64,000 bases of DNA. Source: Citrus sinensis (taxonomy: Eukaryota > Streptophyta > Magnoliopsida > Sapindales > Rutaceae). The translations under genes were made by a program, and so were the position numbers. The stretch is taken from positions 38,837,001 through 38,901,000 of the forward strand of contig NC_068560.1 of assembly GCF_022201045.2 (NCBI RefSeq), written 5' to 3'. Numbering within the stretch: position 1 is the stretch's first letter; each line of letters opens with the position of its first letter. Shown piece by piece: positions 46,813 through 60,600 of the stretch. A model generated the notes under the pieces. The model saw only the letters and a program-made list of their open reading frames with translations, made no database searches and had not been told where the DNA came from.

Positions 46813-49689
46813 ATTTATACTCTAAATATTTATCTGAACATACACTCATCTTTAAAATATAAAGAATTAAATTTTACTTTATACACTCTTCAAAATATCC
46901 AAAAAGTCTTCACTTAAATTTTTTAATTTAGTTATTCTTCTCTACTTCTTCAATTAATTTTTTAGTTATCCTTCTCGACTTACACACTCATAAGAATACA
47001 CAGTATATCATTAAATCTATGTTGAGAGGACTACAATTACAACCACCATTTCTGTTAGCTAATTGTACCTCACTGCTGTTTTTTTTTTCCTTCTCTTTCT
47101 TTTTGTACCTGTCATTGCCACCCTCTAGGGCTGGCAAAAAAACTCAGGCCAACCAGCCTAGGCTCATGGACCTGGAGCCTAGCCTGCATGGGGTTGGGCC
47201 TAGATATGAGCCTGAAAAATGTAAAACATGCATAGATTAAACTTTGATAAGGACTTAGTAAAAAAACACCGACTTGACCCGGACCTTTTAATTTATAAAT
47301 AAAAATAAATTTAATTTAAATAAAAAAACTCAAAATACTAAATTAGTATAATTTTTTATATTATAATTTGTTATTTATTATGTTGTTTACTAATATTTTA
47401 TTAATACTTCAATTATGTCACGTGAACACCCCCCCCCCACCCCCCCCCCCCCAAATTTGTCTATATGTAACTAATTATAACCATAATGATTGAATTATGA
47501 TACTCTCATAGATAAAGATTAATTTGGAAGACTATTTTAATAATAATGGGAGGTTGCTATGTTACAGCATTCGTAACATACACACCCAAAGCAAATAGCA
47601 CACGTGTCCTGACTTTCAGAGAAAAAGCAATGCAAATGCAAGATTGGGGGGTTGGCTGAAGCAACATCTGTAAGTTACAGATGCTGTAACTTAGCCAGCC
47701 TTAATAATGTATGATTATTTCAAATTTTGACCGTGATTTCTACATTTTTGGTATAGTCCATTATATAGTTGATAACGATGTGTAGCTATCAATTAGATAA
47801 TTTTTTAAAAAATAATTAATTAAAATTTTGAACCCTCGAGCCATAACCTAAACCAATCTTACATGTAATTTTGTGACTATTAATCTAATATTTTTAAATA
47901 AAATCTAATAATTTTCAATACCCTACATGTAAATTACGTAAATTTGATAGTGTAATAATTTACAAAAGTATTATACCATAAGAACATTATGTTATTTAAT
48001 TAAAGATTAATAATCATACCAATAAGGTACTAGTAAATTTTTGGTAATTTTATCTTATAAGGGTAAAATAATCAATTTAAATTTAGGCTAAAGCAATCTC
48101 AAGAATTAAATACAATAAAATATATAAGTCACAATAAAAAAATTTAAGATAAATTTAATTAATTAATTCTCCATAATTCTTCTTTATTTAAAATTTTTAA
48201 AATTTATATGAACTTTTATAATTATTTTCTAGAAGTAGGGTGGGTTAACAAAAGGTGTGGGGTAGAAATCACTACCCTTTTTTTTATAGCAAGAAACTAG
48301 AAAGCACCCCTAAAAAATGGCTTAAAACTCCTTTTATATATTTGCAGACTATAACTCTAACCTTTTTTAAAATTACATTTAGGGACATAGTATTTTTAAT
48401 TAAATCAACACGTTAAGTACATTCTTTTGCTAAAAGAATTTTAATACCCTTGTTATATATCCATTTTTACGTCTTAAACCTGAAACTAAGCACATTTCTT
48501 CCATTAATTTTAAGCCAAGAGTGAGAAAATAAGAAGAATAAATGTATATAGCCAAAAAATCTGTAATTTTTTTTTTATAGAAGGGATTACTTTGTAGACA
48601 ATTTTGTGAAGACGATCTTTTTCAAGAAAAAAAAAATCCCATGAATGATGGCTGTGGGGTGTGAAAAGCAAGAAAGATAATTGAAAGATTATGGTTTAAT
48701 GAGGAATACTTTTAATCAAATTTAGATTTGTGACTACAAGCGGTGTTATAAGAAATATACATTATTTTTAAATACTTTAATGGGGTTTCCTTTTTTAAGT
48801 TCGCGTTTAGGACGAATTTAAAATATTTATTTTTAAATGCTAATAATTTTAAGTTATCGTATCAAAACAACGAGTCTATTTGTAAATATTTCTCAATTTA
48901 TGATGGGGCAAAAAGATGAAAAGACCACGATTTGAATTAAGTAATGCTTCTCATACTCTTTCGATATCCTTATAAAACCCCTTTGTTTTGTAACTTCTAT
49001 AGCTAGAAAAAATTACGTAGAAGAAGTATTATAAATTTAATTAAACTTAAGTGATTTTACAAATCATGAACCTTAACTATCTTTAAATTCTAATATATGA
49101 TATAATTGATTTTTTTTGATAAATCAAAATAATTTTTAATCAATGAATAAATAAGCCACCTAAAAATAAGGCTTTTTTTCAAAGTATGTTTATAATTTAG
49201 TTAATTGATTTTAAATGATAGTAAAATTAATTAAAGAGCTATAAATATAAAAAAATTGGTTTCGTAAAAAATTTAAAGAGGTGTTGGAAGTTCAACTCAT
49301 TTGAATTTTGTTGAGGTTCTCTTAGAATGTCACAATTTTAAATTCGGACAATTGATAATAGTATAACTAATTCACTTAAATCTTTTAAAAAATTATCAAC
49401 CACTCAATTAATGACACATCATTTGGAATAAAAAATTTGGGATATCTATCATTACTCATTATATATGCAGGACCTCAATATTTAGCTTTGACTAAAGTAA
49501 GTTGCTCTCTCAATTCTCAATTATTGTTTTTTAGAATTTTGTTCTCCCTTATTTGCAAACTCTAAATTTATCACAAAAGAAAGGAAGTTGTGCAGATATC
49601 ATAGGGTGATATTTGAGTTTATTATTATTATTATTTTTATTACAAGTGGAGGCATGCACACACACATATGTATGTACATACGTATGTAT
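46813..49689. other. AT-rich spacer with one hAT-like end
   Basis: No gene seen. At 47126 the sequence TAGGGCTGGCAAAAAAACTC resembles the left end of the TAGGGATGGCAA MITE family and is followed by GCCTAG/GAGCCT-type subterminal repeats, but no right end was found. A poly-C tract lies at 47429-47452. The remainder is low-complexity A/T. Confidence 0.4.
47429..47452. repeat. Poly-C tract interrupted by one A
   Basis: C10-A-C13, nearly the same arrangement as at 11132-11153, in non-genic DNA. The G-rich strand is a quadruplex candidate. Confidence 0.9.
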
Positions 49690-50095
49690 CTACGAGTTAG
49701 GGATGGCAAATTCGAGCGATTCGAGCCATGTTCAACTCATTCTAGATGCATTAGAATGCGGAACCTAGTGGCATTTTCTTGAACTTGGATGTATTCGAGT
49801 CTAATGCTAGGTTTGACCGAACCCAAACTATAATGTTTTGTAATTTATTAATTAATTAATTTTTATTATTAATTATAAATATAAAAGCAAAAAGTTGGAG
49901 AAAGAAAAGTAAACAAAACAAACCCTAAAACAAAACAACTATCGAGGTTGAAAACCCAAAATCTAGATACCGAGATTTTTTTAAGTTGAACTCAAACTAG
50001 TCATGGTGTTAAAAAATCTAGGTTCCTATTTACGTCCAAAACTTGAAAGGCCAAACTTGGACCTAGATGTGGATTTTGCCATCCTTAATATGAGT
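49690..50095. mobile_element. TAGGGATGGCAA-family hAT-like MITE, short copy
   Basis: The element is 49698-50087 (390 bp). Left TAGGGATGGCAAATTC and right (reverse complement) TAAGGATGGCAAAATC are inverted repeats. Flanks CTACGAGT (49690-49697) and ATATGAGT (50088-50095) agree at 6 of 8, a decayed 8-bp duplication. The ends match the family of the 876-bp element at 26564-27439, but the interior is different, with short TTCGAG/ATTCGAG subterminal motifs. No coding capacity. Confidence 0.82.
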
Positions 50096-50261
50096 ATACA
50101 AGCAACAATGGGTTTATAATAAGCATTTAATTGTTGTGTGTTACATAGTATAATGTTTAAGATTCGATCCAATCCAATTAAATTAATACAATTTTTGTCG
50201 GATTGACCTTTTGATTGCATTGAAAAATGAAAAATTCAAAATTCAAAATTATTGGATTGGT

Positions 50262-50575
50262 CCATAGCTTTATGTGTTAAAATTTAACATAAACAAATTC
50301 AACCAGTTATTTTTAAAAAGCTACATTTTTACTTTATATTTAACTTGCTAAGAAAACCTAACTTTCCTTAAAAAAAAAAAAACTAATTTCTATAATTATG
50401 AATAGACAATAATATACTTTTGGTTCATCGCTCTATGTATTAAAATTCAATATAAACAAATTCAACCAATTATTTTTAAGAAGCTGCATTTTCACTTTAT
50501 ATTTAACTTGCTAAAAAAACCTAATTTCCCTAAAAAAAAAATAATTTTGTATAACTATAAAGGTATAATAGTAGT
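50262..50575. repeat. Tandem duplication, unit about 163 bp
   Basis: Two adjacent diverged copies begin at 50262 and 50425. Shared blocks include ATAAACAAATTCAACCA, TTATTTTTAA and CACTTTATATTTAACTTGCT (T versus C near the start), then an A run in each copy. Divergence is visible but modest. The copies lie in non-genic DNA upstream of the SPP gene. Confidence 0.88.
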
Positions 50576-51621
50576 ACTGCATATCAACTACAAGTTGCAA
50601 CCAATGTTTGCTTTTAAATTCAATTTTCGATTTTTTTAACCATATGATAATAAACACACATGAATCATGAAGTATTAAAGGGGTTGATTGTATATATATA
50701 TATTTTCTATTATTAGTAATTAGAACTTTGAAGAGTTATTGACAATTTTTTATTTGTAAATTTTATTTTAATTAGATTGATCAGATTGAATTGAATTTAA
50801 TTTTTGCTGGTTTGGATTATATTAGATTTTAATTGGTGATCGGTTCAGATTAGATCCAAAATATAAAATATAACAGATTAAATTTGTGTTTAATAAAACA
50901 CAATAAATTTGAATAATTGAACACCCGTACTTAAAGGACTATGTATTAGAAGTGGTTTATGTAAGTGGAATAATGTAAACATATATAAGGCTTTGATTTA
51001 TAAGTACTCTTTTTAGCACGAAGTTCTACAAGTTGTATAATTACAGTTCTATCTAGAATTGAAATTAATTGCTCTCGAATAGGTCCCGCGAACTATGAGG
51101 ATGGGAAACTAGCCAATCACATATACGAAATTAAATGCTAATTTAAATTTCATATTTTTCTGCGCCCTTTTATGTATGGGAGGTTAGTTATTGGTTACAA
51201 AAAAGCATCGAAACTGCAAAATTCCCATAAATAAACTCGATAAAGCCGGTCGGTGAGGGCAAATATATGCTGTGAAGTAGCACGTAGAATCGATTAATAA
51301 TTTACGGTCGATGAATCAAGGCATTATAATCTGACGGGGTCAAAGTAAAGATGGAGGAGACGTATCTGAGCAGACAACTAACTTATACAAACAAACTTTG
51401 TACACCTAAGTGAAAAATCTCGCACCCGATAGCTTGCTTTTCCTTCAATGCTGCAATCTCTCGCCCCGTCTATAGTCTTTACTCTATCATATATAATCCT
51501 GTAAAGGTCAAGGCTCAATATTTCCCTCTCTATTCTATTCTATAGTTAGTAGTAGTTAATCTCTAGCAGCCGAGCCGGAGAGTGAGTCTGCCGAACAAAT
51601 AAATAAAATAAGAATCCAAAA
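50576..51621. other. 5' flank of the SPP gene
   Basis: Probable promoter and 5' leader of the gene starting at 51622 occupy the right part; a TATA-like TATCATATATAATCC lies at about 51485-51499. No other coding feature seen. Confidence 0.5.
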
Positions 51622-54600
51622 ATGGCGACGTCATCAAGCTCTCTGGTCTCGGGCGTTAGCGTGCCTCAAATCCGTCCGTCGTTTAGTCGAAGAGACAAAG
51701 GAAATTGGATTGTGCGGCCGCGAAGTCATCTATCTTTTCGCTCCGGTTTCACCGCCAAGCGTCTCTCATTCCTTTCTCCTGCCAGGTACCTAATTTGTTC
51801 AATTTCAATTTTAAATCAATTTTTTTTTTATTTGCAAATTGAATTATGGATAAGAAGTCATTATTTTAATTAATTATTTTGGTGAATGAAGGTGGTCCGG
51901 TGGAGTTGCTGGCGGCGAATCAGCATTCCATGTTCACAAGCTTGATACTCGGAAGAGGCGAGCTTCCAATTCCATACTTGCCGAACGAGAACAATTTAAT
52001 TGCACTTCCTGCTCCATAATCAACCGTATAAGTCGTTCCAGACTTGTAAATTCAATATCAAGAGCTTTTCTTGATAAATCTTCATTTCATTTACTTCGCT
52101 CTGATTCTGTAAGCATGCTTCTTCAATTCTCTCTCTCTTCTCTCTCTTTTTTTCCCTAATTACATCAAGTCAATTACCTCTCACTATATGCAATGTATTT
52201 GACTTTTATTTTGAAAGTTTCTTTTTAAATTAAGACTTTATCAATCTTAAATCGATTTACAAGCTATAGTTATGTTTCCTAACAAGGTGATTTTATTCCA
52301 AAAAATTAAAGTTGTATTCTTGAAGTTCACTTATTGCTTCATTTGTCTACTAATACAAAAATAAAAATATGAACTACTAAAAATTGAAAGTTTCTACAAA
52401 TATCAAGCTTAATGATTCTTTTTGTTAGTAACACTAGAGCATAAATTTTGGATGATTCTATTGTGCTTGCTATCTTCCCTCCTCACACGTGCTGTAGATA
52501 ATTTTATTTGATTTCGATCTATATAATCTTCAGGTCAAGCATGTTCTTGTTCCCTGTGCGACTGTGGGTCCAGATGAGCCACATGCTGCTAGTACAACCT
52601 GGCCAGATGGTATTATTGAGAGACAGAGTTTAGATCCATTGTATCCTGAACTAGAAAGATCAGAATTTGAGGCATTTTTGAATGCTGAACTTCCCTCTCA
52701 CCCAAAGTTGTACCGAGGACAATTGAGAAATGGGCTTCGTTATCTTATTCTACCAAATAAAGTTCCAGCAAGCAGGTATAGCTCATGCTTTTAAGGATCT
52801 AGATGTTAGCAAAAAGGCAGTTTTTTTAGCGCTTGTAATTAATTTATTGTTTAGGTGAAAAAGATCTATAGAATTTATCGGGAAGTTAAAAACAACCAAA
52901 AAAAAAGGAATGGAAAACAAAATAAAGTTCCTTGTTTCAGCACCCTTTTACTGTGTGCAAGAATCACCCTTAATGGCGGATTTACCGTCGATTTACACTC
53001 TCAAACTTTACAGAAATATTCTGGAATTTCAGGTTTGAAGCACATATGGAAATTCATGCTGGATCAATCGATGAGGAAGATGATGAGCAAGGAATTGCGC
53101 ATATGATTGAACATGTTGCATTCCTCGGAAGTAAGAAACGTGAGAAACTTCTTGGGACAGGAGCTCGTTCCAATGCTTACACTGATTTCCACCATACAGT
53201 TTTTCACATCCATTCACCTACTTATACAAAGGTTTCTTCTTCTTTTTTTTTTTTTTAATTTTTAATTTTTAATTTTTTAATAATCTCTTTGGTTGCTCCT
53301 TCTATTCTTGTGTTTCTTGATCTGATTTTCTCCTAGAAGGTTTATGGCCATTTCGCGTGGGACCAAAAAGGGAAATCATACAAGTTAATATTCCATTTTC
53401 AAAATGACAACTTCTTCCTTTGCCTTTGGCTAAGAAATCTATGTAGTTTATGTTAATAATTTCATAGCACTTTGTTTTGTACATGCTCAAATGTTAAGAA
53501 AAACACAAATTTCTGAGTGCTTACTGATCAAGAGTTGTTGATTCGGCAACTCGTGTATAAGTTATTGAATTCACGTTTTTTTTTCCCCCCTATCTGCACA
53601 TTGTGTTGGTAGTTATATCCTAAATACCAATGCAATGTCCCAGAATTGACTTGCATGTTATTGTGCTTGCCAGGACTCAGATGAAGATCTACTTCCTCTT
53701 GTACTGGATGCCTTGAATGAGGTATGAATGGTAGAATTTATTGTGTGATCCAACTTTTTTTAAAATAACTTAACTGAAGATGATAAATTTAATGTCTTAC
53801 ATATTTTTGCATCTCTCTGATATGTACAGATAGCTTTCCATCCAAAATTCCTTTCTTCTCGAGTTGAAAAAGAACGACGTGCAATTCTATCAGAACTACA
53901 GATGATGAATACAATTGAGTACCGTGTAGATTGCCAGGTGTGAAAAGTATATGTTCACTTTTTCTTTCATCAATTTTTTTCCACTTTTCTGGTTAGAATA
54001 TTGATGTCAAATTCTTTTGAACAAAGTTGTTACAACACTTGCATTCTGAGAACAAGCTAAGCAAAAGGTTCCCAATTGGATTAGAAGAGCAGATTAAGAA
54101 ATGGGATGCTGATAAAATAAGGAAATTCCATGAACGTTGGTATTTCCCTGCCAATGCAACCTTATACATTGTGGGGGATATTGATAATGTTTCAAAGACA
54201 ATTGATCAGATTGAGGTATGTCACAAATTACTAAAATTGTATCACATGACTTATGTGAACCAATATAGATTCTAAATTTATGTTTGGAGTCCTTATCTTG
54301 AATATGATTTCTTGCTTCTTCACAGGCTGTCTTTGGACATACTGGAAATGAAAACGAGACAGCTTCTGCATCTACTCCTACTTCTAGTGCATTCGGTGCA
54401 ATGGCTAATTTTCTTGTTCCTAAGCTCTCAGTTGGGCTGCCTGGAAGTTTATCTCATGAAAGGTCATCAAATTCAGATCAATCTAAACTTATAAGAAGGG
54501 AAAGACATGCAGTTCGTCCGCCTGTGGAGCATAATTGGTCTCTGTCTGGAAGTGGTGCAGATGTAAAACCCCCCCCACAGATTTTTCAGCATGAGCTGCT

Positions 54601-57600
54601 TCAAAATTTTTCTATTAATATGTTCTGCAAGGTTTGAATTCTGGCGATTTGGGTTCTATCTTGAGTTGTCACGTTGTATAATATTGCATTTTTTATGAGG
54701 GTGTCTGTGTTTCCGCTGATTTCTATAAATAGTCTCTTTTGATTTCGTCTTGTTGTATTCCCTAGAGAATGTTCTAGTTTCTTCCTGATTTAATAGCCAA
54801 AGCATAGATCTAGGAGAAATTCTTGAAAAAATAGGAAGGGTAACTTCTTAGGATTCTATATCTTGAGATGGAAATTTTTATGTGGAAAAGAGAAGGAGAT
54901 TAGCTGCTAACCATGGTAGGAGAGTTAGAAACAAACTGTGGATCTTGGACAAAATAGTCATTATAAGAAATTGCAAACTTCTAACAATCTTGGTGTTTTT
55001 TTTTGGTGAGTTTCTTGTGGCCACTTGCAAGCCTTATGATCCTGCACACTCACTGTTACAATGAAAAATGTTTGTCAGGGGCAGTAATGTTTTTAGGCTT
55101 TCTAAATTAAAACTTCTGGTTCTTGATATGAGATTGCACTAGTCCAAATTAACCTTCGGTAAATTGATTTCTTTTCCTTTTTCTTACCCCTTAACTTTTT
55201 TGTGAACTTTGCTGCAGATTCCAGTGAATAAGGTCCGAACATATGGTGACCTGCGAAATGTTTTGATGAAGAGAATATTTCTATCTGCGTTGCATTTTCG
55301 AATTAATACAAGATACAAGGTGTGTGGGGAATTATGTATACAATTTTCAGATTGAACAATTGATTTGCAAGGCAGGTTATTCTCAATTTGTTACGAGTTG
55401 TGTTTTGCTTGTAACTCTTCTCTAAGTCCTCGAAGTAAAATTTGTTTTAAGCAATGAATATATAATGCTTATATGAAAAAAATTTAAATTGGTTGATGAT
55501 TCATTATAAGCAGTATTCACCAGTCACTGGGGGGAAAAATGAATTGAAAACTAGTCATGCTGCCTCTTTATAGAAATGTGTGTGATTCTGATTGATTGTA
55601 TTCTTTATGGTTTTAATTGATTGCACTGTTGTCTATCCAAATTGTCATGAGTGGCAGACCATCAACAACTGAGATCATCAATAAACTTCGTGGTCCTACC
55701 TTTGAGAAGTATTTACAGGTAGAAAAATGAATCTTGAAACCAAACATTTGAGACTTCCTCATAGGAAAAGATATAGATGTAGAAATTTTGATTATAAGTC
55801 ATGTGTTTGTACTATACATGTAATACCATGTTCTGTAGCCCTTCAAGACTTAAGCTAATTCATGAAAATTTTCAGAGTTCAAATCCACCATTTACCTCTG
55901 TTGAAATGGATCATAGTGATTCTGGAAGGGAAGGATGTACTGTCACAACCCTCACTGTAACCGCAGAACCCAAGAATTGGCAAAGTGCAGTTAGAGTTGC
56001 TGTTCAAGAGGTTTGTACCTTCTAACAACTTCTCTGTGTGTGTGTGTGCGTATTCAAATATGTTTAACTGATTCTGATGTTGTTTTCACTGTTTTCTTGG
56101 GTTAATTATGCAATGATTTAACAGCACCAGTTCAGGAGATGAGATAATCAATTGTCTTCTTTTCTTACTTTCATTTTCTTTTACCTTCTGGGTATACCTT
56201 TTACTTTTCCCCTTCCATTTTCTATTCATGAAACATTGGTGGCATTTCATTTGAAAAGACATGATTACTGACCACTTTAATGTCTGGGCCTTAGCGGTTT
56301 TTTTTACAATTTTGGTTGAAGTTTAAGGACGAAGAAGCTTTTATAGTTGATTTTCTTTTAATTAGCTTATTTTGCTGTTATATGACACATTTTGCTTGGT
56401 CCAGGTTCGCAGGCTGAAAGAATTTGGTGTCACCAATGGTGAACTGACTCGCTACATGGATGCACTATTGAAAGATAGTGAACACCTTGCAGCCATGATT
56501 GATAATATTTCATCTGTTGATAATTTGGATTTCATTATGGAGAGTGATGCCCTAGGCCATACAGTGATGGATCAGAGACAAGGACATGCAAGTTTGGTTG
56601 CTGTCGCTGGAACAATTACTCTTGAAGAAGTAATGTTTACCATTAACAATGAGCAGTTGTGGTTTGTGATTTGTGTTTCCTCTTTTTATGTATATAAACG
56701 TACATAGAATTACCATTTGTCAATTTAACTGACAGAAATTTACCTATGATCTAGGAGCAACCTCAGGCTGATTGCATTCTGTGCATCTAAGATATGATTG
56801 CTAGAATTAAGCATTAGGGTTTGCATGTAATTTTTCATGGTTTACTGATTTACTGATTTGATTTAAAGGTTTTCTTTTAAGTAATCATTGTCTTTAGTTT
56901 CTCTGGCACTCTTGTCTCCAAGGTTGATTTTCTGACCTCATAAGTTGGAGGGAAAAAGTCTATCTATAGTTTTCTTGAACAAATTTCATATCAAATTTTG
57001 ATTTCATTTCAACATATGTATCTTCATCTGTCTTCAAGATGTCCTGAAACCATCATGCTGATGCAGGTGCATAAAAGGTTGATTTTCTGATTGTATTGAT
57101 GCCTATAACTTACAAAATCATCTTGTTTTCTGCATTTGGGCTGTTGCATTTTTTCAGTTGTTGTAGTTGAAACTGCAAACAGTGATCACTTTCTCACCAA
57201 TTTGTCATTTATACTCTTTTGGTGGTGTAGGTTAACTCCATTGGTGCCGAGGTATTAGAATTTATCTCGGATTTTGGAAGACCTTCTGCACCGGTTCCTG
57301 CAGCAATTGTTGCATGTGTTCCAAAGAAGGTTCACATTGATGGAATTGGTGAAACTGAATTCAAGATATCCCCAAATGAGATTGTAGATGCCATAAAATC
57401 AGGAATGGAGGAGCCTATCGAGGCTGAGCCAGAGGTGACCACCCTTTGGAACTTTGCTTGATTATACATTGAAATTCATTTGGATGGTGTTTTTATGAGA
57501 AAGTCTGCTCGAAAAGTTTTGTTCAAGTAATTGCTTGTTTGTACAGCTTGAGGTTCCAAAAGAATTAATATCTGCATCAGAGCTAGAGGAGTTAAAGCTG

Positions 57601-60600
57601 CGGTGCAGGCCATCCTTTATTCCTCCTAGACCTGAACTAAATGTCACAAAAGTGCATGACAAGGAATCCGGGATCACTCAACTTCGGCTTTCTAATGGAA
57701 TTCCTATTAATTATAAGGTATGGCTTACATTTCCTTCCACCATATCTTCTTTAATGTTGGATTGTAAGCATATAATTTGTTGAGAAACATTTTGTGTTGA
57801 GGTTAGGTTTTTGGTTAACAGTGCTGTTATCATTTCTTTCCTGATCCCTCTCTTTTAATAGTGTAATTTTCTGTTCTCGTTATGAAGTAAATATATCTTT
57901 AGGGTGGTATTGTTCATTGCCTTGAAATGAGAAAGATAGTTCTGATCCACAGCTCATTTTTATCTAGTGTTCGTATTGGTGGGTATGTGAATTTGTCATT
58001 GTTCATATCTTTCTCCATTTATTCCCTCTTTATGTCTCAGATTTCTAAAAGTGAAGCTCAGGGAGGTGTTATGCGGCTCATAGTTGGTGGTGGACGAGCA
58101 GCTGAAAGTTCAGAGTCAAGAGGAGCTGTTATAGTGGGTGTTCGAACACTAAGTGAGGGTGGTCGTGTGGGCAAGTTTTCAAGGGAACAGGTAACAAGAG
58201 CAATACCCAATTTTCCTTTGTGCCTTGTTGGGATTTGTAAGATTATGGTGTAACTCTTCATTTTCTCAACTAAGTCACTAGTATGCATTGGCAGAGTCAA
58301 CATTTTGCTTTGTTGGAGGCAAGAACTGATGGATTAATTATAAATAATATCGTGATATTTGCGGGATTTTGTTGCGAAATTATACTTTGAAGAAAGACGT
58401 AAAAGCTAGAGTATGAAAATGAGAGGCAGAAACATGTGCAATTAGTTAGGTCTTGTGACCTTGAAGCTTGAATCATGGGTTGGAGTTATGGCTAAGTTAT
58501 TCACAAATTTAAATTTGGTGCATTAGTTTTTAATTAACTGAATGGATCTCTTAGTCCTTTCCTCTGGATGTTGGAATTACCATCCTATAATGTAATTTGG
58601 TGTTAGCAGTGCTTCTCTGGACTATGATTTCTCCATCCCACTGGCATGCTAATTGTCTTGTATATGGTCTAATTTGCTTTTCCAGGTAGAACTTTTTTGT
58701 GTTAACCACCTAATAAATTGCTCTTTGGAGTCCACTGAAGAATTTATTGCTATGGAATTCCGTTTTACTCTAAGAGACAATGGAATGCGTGCAGCTTTCC
58801 AGTTACTCCATATGGTGCTTGAGGTATCTCTAATTATCTATGTTAACCATAATTGTTCTGTTGTAAATATTGCGTCTTTCTTTTGGCATTGTGTAACTGC
58901 AACAGAAGAAAATCATATTAGCATGTTGGTACTTTGATTATGGTACAGCAATTCGTTCTTTTCAATCAGTGATGTAATGTTGGTTGATGACTTGCAGCAT
59001 AGTGTCTGGCTGGATGATGCATTTGACAGAGCTAGACAGTTGTATCTGTCTTATTATCGGTCTATTCCCAAAAGCTTAGAACGCTCAACTGCCCACAAAC
59101 TCATGTTGGCAATGTTGAATGGAGATGAGCGGTTTGTAGAGCCTACGCCTAAATCACTGGAAAATTTAAATTTGAAATCGGTAAAAGAGGCGGTAATGAA
59201 TCAATTTGTGGGTAACAACATGGAGGTAGGCAGTTATCTTGTGTTGAAATACTTTTTTATGAATATTGCTTCTGAATAAGAGATTTCTTATTGTTTAAAG
59301 TATTGATTCCACAGGTGAGTATTGTCGGGGACTTCTCAGAAGAGGAAATTGAGTCTTGTATCCTTGACTATCTAGGCACAGTTAGAGCAACAAATGACTC
59401 AAAGAGAGAGCATGAATATAGTCCAATTTTATTTCGCCCATCTCCATCTGACTTGCACTTCCAACAAGTAAGAATTGAATCTCAACTTCAAGTTTGGCTT
59501 CTTCTTGGAAGTACTGGTTGACAATGAATCTCTTCGTAAAATCACATGAAGAGCAATTTATTTGGATTTTATCAGGTATTCTTGAAGGACACAGATGAAA
59601 GAGCATGTGCGTACATTGCAGGTCCCGCACCAAATCGTTGGGGTTTTACAGTTGATGGCATGGATCTTTTCAAGTCAATTGATAATACTTCATGTAGCTT
59701 CGGTAAGTTTTGAAAGGAAAATGGAAGAGAATACTGTCCAAAAAGACTGTTAAATTTTATCCACCATGTTTCTAGAAGTCCTGTTTGCAACTTTCTTTTG
59801 GGTATCAAAAGTTTATACAGAGATTTCAAAAAATTTAAACAAAACAGATGATAATCATTAATTACTCAAAAAATTCCACTTGGCACAGCAGACACAAATC
59901 TTGAAGACAGTATATTGTAGTTGGTGAATTCTGTTGCTATTTTAGTTTAACATGGTGAAGCTGTGAAGGTTTTACTTTTTAACATGCATTAATCAATAGA
60001 ATACTATTTCTATTTGAGTAATTGATATGTTTAGTTTCTGAAGCTTAAGGAGCTTCTACTTTGATATGACCAATCCGTTGATTGTTAGCTGCAATGCTTT
60101 TGCAGATATGCCACCAAAATCCGAGGAATCTATGATGCTGAAGGATATTGAGAAGGATCAACAAAGAAAGCTTCGCAGTCATCCGCTTTTCTTTGGGATT
60201 ACAATGGGGCTGCTGGCTGAGATCATAAATTCTAGGTAGTTCTTTTAGTAGCACTGTACATATCTAGCACATTCATTCTTGCTGATACATCATCTTGTAT
60301 CAATGTTCACCAGCGGGTGCAAGTGTGCCTCCTGTAGGTTGTTTTTGGATATGTGATTTGATAGTTTTTCTTTTGTCTGTAAAAACAATGAGTATCTGCT
60401 AAATAGAATTTTTTTGTGGTTATTTATTATCAACACAAAATTTTCCTTGTGCTTTCTACAGGCTTTTTACAACAGTTCGGGATTCCCTTGGATTAACTTA
60501 TGATGTATCGTTTGAATTAAACTTGTTTGATAGACTTAAGCTTGGATGGTATGTGATTTCTGTTACATCACCCCCAGGCAAGGTGAGAGTTCAATTTCCA

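Noticed and set aside
55650..55722. Coding-like stretch in an SPP intron (TTEIINKLRGPTFEKYLQ) ending in a good donor
   Set aside because: The flanking exons already join in frame to the known SPP sequence without it; no supporting family match.
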